Assembly (NCBI RefSeq): GCF_964199755.1
Contig: NC_133901.1
Span: 23,283,583 to 23,347,582, forward strand
Origin: Larus michahellis
Taxonomy: Eukaryota; Chordata; Aves; Charadriiformes; Laridae
Length of the DNA stretch: 64,000 nucleotides
Reading direction: 5' to 3'
Made by a program: the position numbers and the translations under genes. The notes below the pieces were generated by a model. It did no database searches, was not told the origin of the DNA, and saw only the letters and a list, made by a program, of their open reading frames with translations. Within the stretch, counting starts at the first letter, position 1. Each line of letters opens with the position of its first letter. Of the stretch, positions 12,701-22,355 are shown one piece after another.

Positions 12701-15700
12701 CGATAAAGCCTGGTATTTAATTCTTGTCTATTAAATGAAAAAGAAGTATGTGCATGGTGTAATTATGCATTGCCTATCATTAATTTACTTATTTCTTGTA
12801 TGAAAACTTTCTGTCACTGTCCTCTTAATAGCAAAGAAGTGACTACTTTGTTTCTTCAAATTGCAATGAGGAAAAAAAAGTATTCAAGCAGAAACTAAAA
12901 CACAACAAAAGGTAAATTCACTAATTTATTGTGTGGTAAGTGAACATGATCTTATTATTCTTTTCTATTTCCCAATGTGTATTGTCCCAATATAACAATT
13001 ATACCCGGCATATACATTTATAAACTCACGTAGATGGCTGGAATGTCCACTAGGTGACATTTTTTTTTTGTCAAAATTGTGTAAATGATCAAAGTGATTT
13101 CAAAACGGATGACAAGGACTTAAAAGGTTTAAGAATAATTTAGGTAGACAAGTAAACAGTGACAACATGAAAATATTTGCTCAGTGTGTGTTTCATTTTT
13201 ATCAAGGTCAATGTTGTTTTGTTACTGGTTTTAATAACCAACAGAACACAATAGGTTCATATTTCAATTTTTCAAGGAGAAAACACTGACAAGTATCAGA
13301 TAAGGAGGAAAAACTCTGTTCTTTCTATCTACAATATTTTTAGAATATCTGGTACTCCTAAACCTCAGAACAAAAGAGTATGATGGTCTCTCTCAAAGAC
13401 TGCTTCTCTTTCACGCACTGGATTTCCCATGAAATTACTAATCTACACCACGCTAGTCTCCCACCTAGTTATTAAAAACTTGCCTCTACTGGAATGTCAA
13501 CAGAATGCAAGTTTCTAATAACATGTAAGCTGTTACCCTTTGTTCTAATTTAATACATTTATTTAAAAAAAAAAATCCAGTTTTCAACATTTCAACTAAA
13601 AAGGGATGACTTTAGGGGAAAAAAAACAACAAAAACAAGCTTTTAAATATTTGAAAGAAACAAAGAGGAAGGACTTGAAAGACATTTCAGTGAGGGAATT
13701 GCAAGCATAGGGCTAATATGGAGGACAGTACAGAGAGGAAAATAACATAGATATTGAGACTCTATTATATGTGAAATTTTGGCTTCAGAGAGACGGGAGG
13801 CCAGTTTAAGATCTAGGCTAACATCCAGACAATGGCTTGAAAGCTAGAATGAGTATGATATATGCTATAATGTAGAGCCATTGAAGTGAATTCATGATGA
13901 AGGAAACAGACTCAGTGCATGAGAAAGGTTCTTATACATGCAGCTTTCCGACAGCATCTAAAGATGCCAAAGTTAGAACCTAGAAGAATCCAAAGGAGAA
14001 AATCACAAAATAGTTAAGCTGAGCAACAGGAACAGCAAGAAACTGCAGAAATACTGAAACAACCATCACAGTTTTCCCATAGAACTATAGGTCATTTTGG
14101 CCTTATATAGTGTTACTTGTATGAACTTTACATCCTATTTATCACCTGTATAAAGTAAATATCAATGTCACTTACCCCGTCAATTTCTTGTGCTGAAAAA
14201 ACAATCAGCAGCCACCTGATTTAAAAGAAGGAGAAAGCTAAATTAAACCTAAACTTCCAACACCCAACCTTCAAAAAAATGTAGCCTCTAAAAGGTGAGA
14301 AGTGTGTACATGTGATTAAGTCCTGTTTGGGGTGATTCTTTAGAAAGAGTATATTTATAAGGGGCATGCATCATCAAGAAATGGTCAGCACATGCTATAT
14401 ATACTTGTCTTTTGGGATTCGTGAGATTGAGTACAAACAGATAAGCATGAATAAGACCACGCAAAAGTCCTTGTAACTTCTCCCTTGTGACCTATTTCCA
14501 GTCCCACAATTAGTAATGACCAGAGAGAAACCATTCCAGACAGATTTCTGCATCTGCACAGACACCATGAGGTGAAGACTGAGTAGAGATGGAGGTGATG
14601 TGCACCTCCCTCAAAATGAGTTAACTGGTGCTGTTTTCTTTTGGTCAGAGAGAGAGAGAAGGCAGGGAGCAAAGCAGTACTCAAAACAGCCACGTGATCC
14701 CAGAGCAGCTGCTGGGGAAGCCCATCTCCATGCCAACCATTGCTAGTGATGGATTATAAAGTTGAAATCATGTCATTTATGATTTACACATGCAAAAAAA
14801 GAAGATAAAGTAAAACAAAAAGGTAGCCCAAAACTTCGCAGAAATACAGGAAATAAGCATTATTATAAACTATTATTAATACTAACATCATTATTAACTA
14901 AGGTGCTCACTCATTATATGAAATGATAAAATAGATACAGCCATAATTTATACACTACTGTGTATTATTCTCCAGGCTACAATGAAGCCTGTATCAAAAT
15001 TAGTCCGACCTTGCAAATATTTAGGAATTTAGTAAATTTTCTAAAGCTCTATTGAGATAGTTTAGCCATTTATGTACATTTACTGTATATACTTTTTAAA
15101 CCTGTGTTGCCTGCTACTTTTTCCCAAATACAGAGATTTTATAGAAAAAAAAATTTATTAAAATAATTAGTGGCAACTGAAGACAGAAGCTCAGACTGTC
15201 TCTTTCCAAATGAGAAACAAAGGACTGATTAAACAACGTGAGATTGCCAGATGATCAGCTACAGCAGTAAATGGTGGAGAAGGTATGTGCATCCCAGTAT
15301 AGTTCATCCTTTAATGCGTCAAATAAGTTTGTGTAGAAAGGATTTAACTTCACAGGAACACTTCAACCTGGTTACAGACAATAGCATTGGTTCGTGCTTT
15401 TGTTACTAATTTAAGGCCATTTTTGCTTCTAACCATCTGAACTTGCAGACAGACTGTGTAAATATTTTTTTTCTCCTATCAACATTGGCCAGGTGTGAGT
15501 TATTTTTCATTTAAGAAAATGCCAACTTCTCATGAAAGCCCTTGCAAAACTGAAATGGAAATCTGATTATGCTGTTCTTGATGCATGACGCTGCAGTCTT
15601 CCTTTTTCCGGTCATACACGATAGGCATGTGTTTGCCAGATGTTCTCTGTCATTTCACAATCCCTGCCTCCTGAAGCCAGACAGACGTTGCCTATGTACT

Positions 15701-16612
15701 CAAATCAGCGCAAGACGGTTAAAGGTAAGTAATTCACAAATAACGCAGAAAAAATGCTAGAAGAGCTACCTTGGAGACATGGGGAACACCTGAATAACAA
15801 GTAGCCTGGATCTGCACAAATAAACATGAAAAAGACACTGGAGAGATTTCAGGCATATTAGCACGACAGAAGACTGCCTAGCAGCGAGGGTGTCAGGTTC
15901 AAGCAAGGTGCAGTTGCTGGGCCGGGTTCTCAGGTAGAAAAGCGTAATTTCACAATCCTAAAGAGCTTGGTGCAGGAAGTTTTATAAAGACCTCAAGCAA
16001 GAAGTAAAATTGCACTGACTTTTCCTAGAAGATAGTATAGAGATGCAATCATTGATCCCACACACCACTCTGAAAATTCCTGGCCACATTGATCCTAATC
16101 TTCTCCGAAGGATCTTTTTTCTATAGAAAGAACTCATGCCACAGCTGCTAGCAGGTATTTCCATCACAGTCTCTAAAACTTTTCTTCATGCCTTTTAATA
16201 ATTCTCCCTCACCTGCAAAATTATTCTGGAACAGGCATTCAGGTTTGAGTTGGTCATTACTTTTTCTTCTCCAAGTATGTTCATCCCTAGAATGTAGGAA
16301 TATCTTTCCTCTTAAAACAGACTCAGAATTATAGGTCCTGTTTCCTACTCTTTAAATAGTGTAGTACCTGAAATTTAAATGGTATAAACTTATAGACCAG
16401 AAAATAAAATCAAATACAATAAATGATTGCATAGGCTTATAAAATTTCACTGGCTACAAATGATTTAACTGGTGATTTCTTATTACTGTTAAATTGATAG
16501 CTAAAAATACATCTCAATGACCCTAGTTAAAAAATTTAGTGATCTGTAAAACTCACCAGGCAGCTGTGATAAGCCACTTAATCCGTTCAAACGAATCCTT
16601 TGTTAATGCCAT
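731..16612 (-). CDS. COL4A4: Collagen alpha-4(IV) chain, 5' part of gene (five coding exons; continues past left edge)
   Basis: Coding exons on the minus strand are 16612-16557, 14215-14176, 12185-12108, 1835-1701 and 775-731. They join in frame to give 354 nt (118 codons). The product starts with a signal peptide (about residues 1-27), then a short cysteine-rich 7S region ([12 protein letters not shown]), then uninterrupted Gly-X-Y repeats. The family secretes this chain into basement membranes, where it trimerises with alpha3(IV) and alpha5(IV). All introns have GT-AG ends. The order of motifs matches the N terminus of vertebrate alpha4(IV) as I remember it; no alignment was run. The C-terminal collagen region and NC1 domain lie outside the window. 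Its neighbour COL4A3 is transcribed divergently from the same CpG island. Naming it alpha4 rather than alpha2 or alpha6 rests on the 7S segment and on pairing with COL4A3. Confidence 0.95.
776..1700 (-). other. COL4A4: COL4A4 intron between the two collagenous exons
   Basis: AT-rich intron of 925 bp. It contains an AT-rich near-palindrome (1285-1307) followed by further AATTAATT tracts to about 1345. Nothing else recognised. Confidence 0.75.
1701..1835 (-). CDS. COL4A4: COL4A4 coding exon 4 (135 nt)
   Basis: The exon is flanked by TTTTCAG (ending 1836) and a GTAGGA donor (from 1700). It encodes exactly 15 Gly-X-Y triplets, from [16 protein letters not shown] to GPAGEKGDK (residues 59-103), phase 0 to 0. 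It is the start of the collagenous helix and follows directly after the 7S cysteine segment. Its charge-rich end ([16 protein letters not shown]) is typical of the type IV N-terminal triple helix. Confidence 0.95.
6801..6860. repeat. Two-copy 30-bp tandem repeat
   Basis: Unit 1 (6801-6830) and unit 2 (6831-6860) both begin AACCCACA and share the TAGGGAGAT core, with a few substitutions between them. It lies in the large COL4A4 intron. Confidence 0.8.
11770..11792. repeat. TA microsatellite
   Basis: A short (TA)n tract, TATACATATATATATATATA, in the large COL4A4 intron. Confidence 0.85.
12108..12185 (-). CDS. COL4A4: COL4A4 coding exon 3: 7S cysteine segment (78 nt)
   Basis: The acceptor AG ends at 12186 and the donor GTAAGT starts at 12107. 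The exon encodes 26 residues (33-58): [19 protein letters not shown] followed by FPEKGSR. The four cysteines are in the family's N-terminal 7S pattern, which cross-links four trimers in the network. It is the most diagnostic exon for alpha4(IV): human has a closely similar PCGG-DCSVC-C-PEKGSR arrangement. Phase 0 to 0. Confidence 0.96.
12186..14175 (-). other. COL4A4: COL4A4 intron (2.0 kb)
   Basis: AT-rich intron between the second signal-peptide exon and the 7S exon. No gene, RNA or repeat family recognised apart from short poly-A tracts near 13,565 and 13,620. Confidence 0.75.
14176..14215 (-). CDS. COL4A4: COL4A4 coding exon 2: second half of signal peptide (40 nt)
   Basis: A 40-nt mini-exon between AAATCAG (ending 14216) and GTAAGTG (from 14175). 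It begins with the last base of a codon split with the upstream exon, then reads [13 protein letters not shown] (to residue 32). This is the hydrophobic end of the signal peptide, with probable cleavage after VFSA. It resembles the LILFSVQ segment of the human chain. It is too small to appear as an open frame of its own, and was found from splice signals and homology. Confidence 0.88.
14216..16556 (-). other. COL4A4: COL4A4 intron splitting the signal peptide (2.3 kb)
   Basis: Interrupts the signal-peptide coding sequence in phase 2. No recognisable gene or mobile element; a 102-aa minus-strand open frame near 14,385-14,693 resembles no family I know. Confidence 0.75.
16557..16612 (-). CDS. 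COL4A4: COL4A4 start-codon exon: first half of signal peptide (56 nt coding)
   Basis: Reading leftward from the ATG at 16612, the exon encodes [18 protein letters not shown] plus the first two bases of a Trp codon (TG). It then meets a strong GTGAGT donor (16556-16551). The two-base overhang is exactly what the next exon, starting with one base before TGG, requires. The resulting leader has a charged N region and then the hydrophobic core [14 protein letters not shown]. An in-frame TGA stands directly before the ATG, supporting this start. The 5' boundary of the exon in the untranslated region is unclear, because the upstream sequence on this strand is purine-rich. Confidence 0.82.
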
Positions 16613-19600
16613 TCACACTGATTGAGGATCTGTATATGCAGCACTTTTTCTTTCTTTCTTTTTTTTTTTTTAAACAGCAGGTCTTCTCTTTCCTTCTGTT
16701 TGTGGATAGTCTATAAACACTGTTCCATACTGTTGTTGTTTTCCCCTCTGAACCTGTTTATATTAAAACATACATTTGATGTACAAACATTAATAATTAC
16801 TGGATAACCAAAATATGTCTTAACCATTTACATATGTCATACTGCACAGCTTTTTGTTGGCACTACATTATATTATTCCTATTCAGGCTGCGTTTTATTT
16901 TATCAGCAATCCAATTATTTCAAGGGAACTATATATGAAACTACAGATCAATATAAAAACGGTACAAGATTTCAGCCTAGAAAAGAGATAGTCTTCACTC
17001 AGCATTTGAAATAATGAACAAAGAGGATCTTGCATCGTTATTTCTTAAAAAAGCTATAATATCTACCATTTTAGCTAAAAGCGTTAAAAAAAAAAAAGTG
17101 ACACCTTTCTATACTTTCAAGACAGTGTTTCCTGCAAACTGGGCTGGATCAGTGTCTGAGTGTGCATCTGAGCAAAGGAGGACTATTCCGAATGCAGAAG
17201 AAGTCATCATAGAATCACAGAATCATAGAATACCAGGTTGGAAGTGGCCTCAAGGATTATCTGGTCCAACCTTCCTTGGCAAAAGCACGGTCTAGACAAG
17301 ATGGCCCAGCACCCTGTCCAGCCAAATCTTAAAAGTGTTCAATGTTGGGGAATCCACCACTTCCCTGGGCAGATTATTCTAATGGCTGGTTGTTCTCATT
17401 GTGAAAAATTTTAATTTTGTGTCCAATTGGAATCTCCCTAGGAGTAACTGGCACCCATAAATGTCATATGCATTTTTGGCTCAAGAATTCTACCCATACG
17501 TATGGATAGATGACAATCATTGGAAATGTTATCCAGATTCTTTTAGCTTTATTTTTAGACCATTTTCTCCACAGCTTTTGCCAGGATTTAGGAAGCTGGA
17601 AGCCTGAAGCGTGGGACTGACCAGAGGCCTCTACAGTCCCAGACAGTCAAATTTTGCAAGCAGAAATTAACTACACAGTGTACCTGTGACCTCTGACTTA
17701 GGTCCAACAGCATATATGCAGTTTTATGTGCAAATGTGCTGCACTAACCTTTCTTCACAAATCCAGAGAAACGGTCAGCTCCTGTGCAAACTTCTACATC
17801 CCTCAAATAAGAAAAAAGCTGTAACCCTTTGGAATAAGGCCCATCTGGCAAATGACTCACAATGGTTATTTCAAACTGAGGGCTTAAGAGGCTGGGCTTT
17901 TCCTGGGATAGCACAGATTACCACAGGCTTTTATTTTTTAGTGCTGTAGTCTTCCAAATGTGGGGAGGTTAATTTTGAGGAGACTGAACACTGACTAGAG
18001 TGAACTGACAGGGGTTTGCTTCCTTTGTAGAAGTCTCCTGAGTAAGCAAAGTCAATGAATTACTGACAAGAGAGCAGAATATGAACCTACAGCAAACTGG
18101 CTGCTCTCTGATAGCTGCTCAACAAGCAGGTATCTTTTCTTTGTAAAGCAAATCAGCGTACAGTTCCTGAAACATTACTTGTTTGTCTTGTTTTCCATTA
18201 TTTAGATAGCATAACATCTTCCTAACCAGAACTAATCTATAAATAATGTTGACTTGTATGTGTATGCACAGTATATTCATATACCACAGTATGAAGCTGA
18301 GACTTTGTAAGCTTTGTACAATGACTGATGAATAAATACCCTAAGAGCAGCCAATCTATGCTGCAAGATCACACCCTACATGTACTGTACAGCGCCCCAT
18401 TCATCTGCCAAATTCTTAGTGTCTTTCTGCGCCCCAGTTCCCTGCCTGTAAAAAAAAATAAAATTAAAATAACAATGCTCCTAATAATAACATAATATTC
18501 CAATAACATTCATGAATTTTTAATTAATAATATAAACAATATAAGCAAGATTGTAAATTGAAAGGAAAATCCAAGCTAGTCATAAAGGGTCAGACTTTGC
18601 AGAAATTTGTTCCCGTTGCCACCATCCATCTCATTATTTAATTATTCAAACAGTTTCTGAAGATGAAATTGAAATTTCTTATATTTGCTTTGTATTAACA
18701 GAGAACCTTTTATTTTAAAATTAAAATCCATTTTGATCCAACCTATTAACCCAGTTTGAAATCATACTTAACACACAAGTGGAAGACTTAAACCACTCTG
18801 CTTGGCACTTCACCATGGCTATCTAAAATTCATTGTTTTCTGAACAAGCTTCCTATAGTTTGAATTGTTCAGCAGCCGGTACAATATAAGGACTACAAAG
18901 TGTCATATAGATTGATGTATCAAATTGATCTCATATTTTATATTTTGTAGTAATCACAAGTTACCTCAATAGAATACTTACCTAATTCAAAAGAAGATAA
19001 AATATCCCCAGGATAAAACATTCAATACCACCAAAGGAACAGGTTTTATACAAGCATCACCAAACCTCAGCTCATAAAATTCTCAAAAGCCAGAGCAGGG
19101 AAAGCTGGCCCCATAACATAACCTAGGTGTTTAGTTCCTAGACAAGGACCAACAAGGAAGACAATTTAATTCTTAGGGACTCTGGTAAAATAAGACCACC
19201 AGACATAGTTTGAGGCAGACACACAGCTACAGTTACTGAGGTATAAAAAATTAGAGCAGCCCTAACTATATTCTCATTACATCCAAATAAACCAACATCA
19301 TGTATAACAAGACCATTAAAGTTGCAAAGTTGAGGATTCAAAAGGTAGGAAATAAAAATTAGGGCTCTTTTCATCCTTTTCCTTAAGCCCTATTTTTTCT
19401 TCTACAGTGTCCTATGAAACTTTGCACTTCACACTAAATTCATTCAACTGTAATGTTTCCTACAAAAATATTCCTTATCGGTAAAAAGAGGAAAATACTG
19501 TTATCCTTGTTTTACCATAGAGAACTCAGGAAACAAAATCAAAGCTAACATCATTAACTATCTATTACTGTGAAAAAAGCCAAGCTATAATTTGTTGCAG

Positions 19601-21992
19601 CTTTCAATTGCTTTCTAGTATTAAGGTTGACCTCTCTGTTGTTCATGCCTGGATGTTTTTTAGGTAAAGTACCTCTAGAGGCAGCTGCAGGTATACATTT
19701 TGACACGACTGATGTTTAGCCTACCTGGCCTGCTCTTTTGCCAGACAAGAGCATCTCTCTAAAGATATTATGGACTACAACAGTATCAGCAACACAGTCT
19801 GCACCGAGGTTTCACAGACTTTCTTTGGATGGGTGGCATCAATTACGGTAGCAACAAACAGCAGAGGGAACATCAGCGGCTGATCTAAGCTTTGTTCCAG
19901 CTGAATGCTACTTTGAAGTCACTTCTCTGTCCTACAAACTCACATAAAGGCATATGTGCTTCTACGTGACAGTCTCATAATGCAACATTACTTGCTGTTT
20001 CTTAACTATAACACACACACAACTTCCATCCAGTTGGGCCATACTACTTAGCAGACAGCTGCTCAAAGTCAGTGAAACAGGTGGTACTGGAATAAGACTG
20101 GGCTCGAAGAGGATTTTTTTTAAAACACTCTTTCTGTTGATTCTCCCTTGTTAGCATTTTCCCATTTTTGCTTTGAGCTTGCTGACTTCTTTTTTTTTAA
20201 ATTTCCACACAGGGTTTTCATCGTCTGAAAATTGACTCAATACCTTTTTATTATCGCAGTATTTCATTCACAAGGTATTCTGCATATATTCATTTATTTC
20301 TCCTAATAATGGTTTGCCTGCTGCCTTCTGCTTCTTCCAATATTTCTTTGTTCTAGTATTCAAGAGCTCTCCTTTTAAGTACCATCTTCTTTACTCAGTA
20401 AGAGTTATACTGTTCTTCCTGCATCTGAATTTACATAATTTCTGAAGACTGACCACTTTCTTCCACTGTAGTCTCGCATGCTCTGACTTTGTTGTCTCAG
20501 AGAACCTTGCACCTTTTGTTTTCACTTTTGTGTAAATGAGTCTCTGCTGCCTTCTGTCTAACACCGGTTGTTCCAACGTTACATTTCAGTGGTGGATTTA
20601 GGTACTTTTAATTTATAGGTGCCTATGGCTTATAAACAACTGTAGACACCATTTTTGTCCTTATTACAATATTCTTGTGTAAAAAAATGTAGCACCGTTA
20701 CAGTCAACAGGTTTAGGAATCTGACAAATAAAATGCATTAGTTTAGTGGTTTTATCCCTAAGATACTATTACCTCTATATGGTCACCATCAATCTGGCTT
20801 GAAAACCGGGGATTTTTTCCTGTTTCTCTCTATCCCTGCCAGCTTGCTCTCACTGATGTTTGAGATTTTAGAGCCAAGGTAATAACATTTGTGATGATGT
20901 ACAAGATCTTTGACACCGAACATATTGCTCTGCTCTTCCAGAGATGTATTCTTGCTGCTAGTACCAAATTTTTGGGAACAGTAGCCTCTACTAACTAGCT
21001 TTCACAGCAGGTTTCATAGGGGGTTGACAGTACTATCTACTGAATGGGGATCCAGCTCTACTCTCATGCTTGTAAGAGAAGCTGTTTTACAAGCAACTGT
21101 GGTTAGCTTTATGCTCATGAAAGGCTTCAGATTTGTTATTTCATGAGTAACCCTAAATAGATTTACATACACATATTGTTGCTTTTTCTGTATCACTTGT
21201 ACTGCTTAATAAAACCTGCAATGTGGGACCTCTTCTACAGCATTCACTACAGATAAGGTAAAATCGCTGTGGCCAGCCTGGCCAACATACTTCCCAAGTT
21301 TGTGCCATCTCAGAACAACAATTTATTTGATGAGATGTTACCTTGAACATGCATTACTTTTGTCAATAACATAAATGTAATAAAACTTTACATGTTGCCA
21401 ACGCTGTACAAACCACACTTCCATTCAGAAAACCTTTATATCACGCCAAGCAAATGTGGAAAGCCTGGGGAGAAACGTTTCTCACTGATTTACATTTATG
21501 CAGTGGGCAGCACTTTGTCCCTTCTTGGTGTCCGCTGTCTCATTAGCAAAACACTCGAGGGAGAGGAAAGCGCCGCTGAAAAGGAAACACCCCGGTCAGT
21601 GCCGGCAGCGCCCGGGGCTGCGGCGGGACGCGCCTGAGGGCCGGGGCTGATGCCGGCCTTCGCCGCTGCCGCCTCCCACCTCGCTTTAACCGACCCCTTC
21701 TCCCTGCCGGGGCGCTACAGGCGACCCCAGGCCGTGCCCTTGCTCAGACGGTGCCCGGGGCCGGCCCAGGCGGGTCTCCGCTCCCGCCGCGCAGCCCCGC
21801 GGCCGTTCGGCTGGTGCCCACCACCTGCGCCCTCACGGCGGCGCGGGAGAAGCGGGCGAAGGCAGCCCGGCAACCTAGGGGCACCACCAGCTGTCCCGGG
21901 ACAGGGCGCCCCTCAGGCGCCGAGGCCAGGCGGGACGACCCGTGACGAGCGGCAGGTACCGGCGCCCGGGGCTGCCCCTCCGCGGCGCTCAC
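16613..21992 (-). other. COL4A4: COL4A4 intron 1 and 5'-untranslated part of the ATG exon
   Basis: About 5.4 kb between the start codon and the probable untranslated exon 1. Holds one CR1 3' fragment (17207-17455) and a (TTTC)n/T tract at 16646-16671. The boundary of the ATG exon lies somewhere right of 16612. The right end grades into the CpG island from about 21,540. Confidence 0.65.
17207..17455 (-). mobile_element. CR1 LINE, truncated 3' fragment
   Basis: Minus orientation. The 3' tail is read on the plus strand as AATCACAGAATCATAGAAT, followed by GGTTGGAAGTGGCCTCAAGG and ATCTGGTCCAACC. The inner part (CCACCACTTCCCTGGGCAG) matches the CR1 region coding for the end of the reverse transcriptase protein. 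It is diverged, which suggests an old insertion in COL4A4 intron 1. Confidence 0.88.
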
Positions 21993-22200
21993 CTCAGCTC
22001 CCAGGCGGGAAAGCCCCCGGCTCCTCGCTCACTCCATGCCCGCTGAGGAGGGACGGACGGACGGAAGGCGGCTGCCGGTGGTGCCCGAAGCAGGAGACGA
22101 GGAGTGGGGGAGAGGAGAGGGGTGGCCCGCCAGGCCCCGCCCCGGTCCCTGTCCCCACCCCAGGGTGCCGGGAGCGCCGAAGCGGGTGCGAAGCAGCCCC
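21993..22200 (-). other. COL4A4: Probable COL4A4 untranslated exon 1 (5' end approximate)
   Basis: Within the CpG island the minus strand shows a good splice donor, GAGCTGAG followed by GTGAGCGC, with the exon ending at 21993. This is the natural first exon for COL4A4, because the start codon is 5.4 kb away in AT-rich DNA and the gene must start near COL4A3. The right-hand limit given is a guess: the transcription start cannot be read from sequence. Alternative first exons are known in human COL4A4, so others may exist here. Confidence 0.45.
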
Positions 22201-22271
22201 CAGGCCAAAAGCCGCGGGCGGGCGGGGGGCAGAGTCTGAGCGCCGCGGGACGCCGCGTAGGCAGCGCCGAG
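22030..22271. promoter_or_regulatory. Core bidirectional promoter, TATA-less, with GC boxes
   Basis: Between the likely COL4A4 exon 1 and the COL4A3 ATG lie a CCCCGCCC box (22135-22142) and an overlapping double GC box GGGCGGGCGGGGGG (22216-22229), both Sp1-type sites. No TATA or CCAAT box was found. A polypurine stretch at about 22104-22125 reads as C/T-rich on the minus strand and resembles the CTC-box type element reported for COL4 divergent promoters. Shared use by both genes is inferred from the geometry and from the known arrangement in mammals. Confidence 0.7.
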
Positions 22272-22355
22272 ATGGCTGGCAGGGGCTGCCCCAGCCGCCT
22301 GGCGCCGCTGCTGCTGCTCGCCCTGCTGTGGCCGGGCCGCGCCGCGGGGGCTGAG
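22272..22355 (+). CDS. COL4A3: COL4A3 exon 1: signal peptide (84 nt coding)
   Basis: The ATG sits in a strong Kozak context (GCCGAGATGG). The exon reads [20 protein letters not shown] and then PGRAAGAE, ending at a GTGAGT donor (22356). It forms a classic secretory leader: Arg in the N region, Leu-rich core, and small residues AAGA before the mature chain, which begins in exon 2 with SCVC. Phase 0 at the end. The open frame continues upstream to an in-frame ATG at 22104, but the Kozak context and signal peptide favour 22272. Confidence 0.92.
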
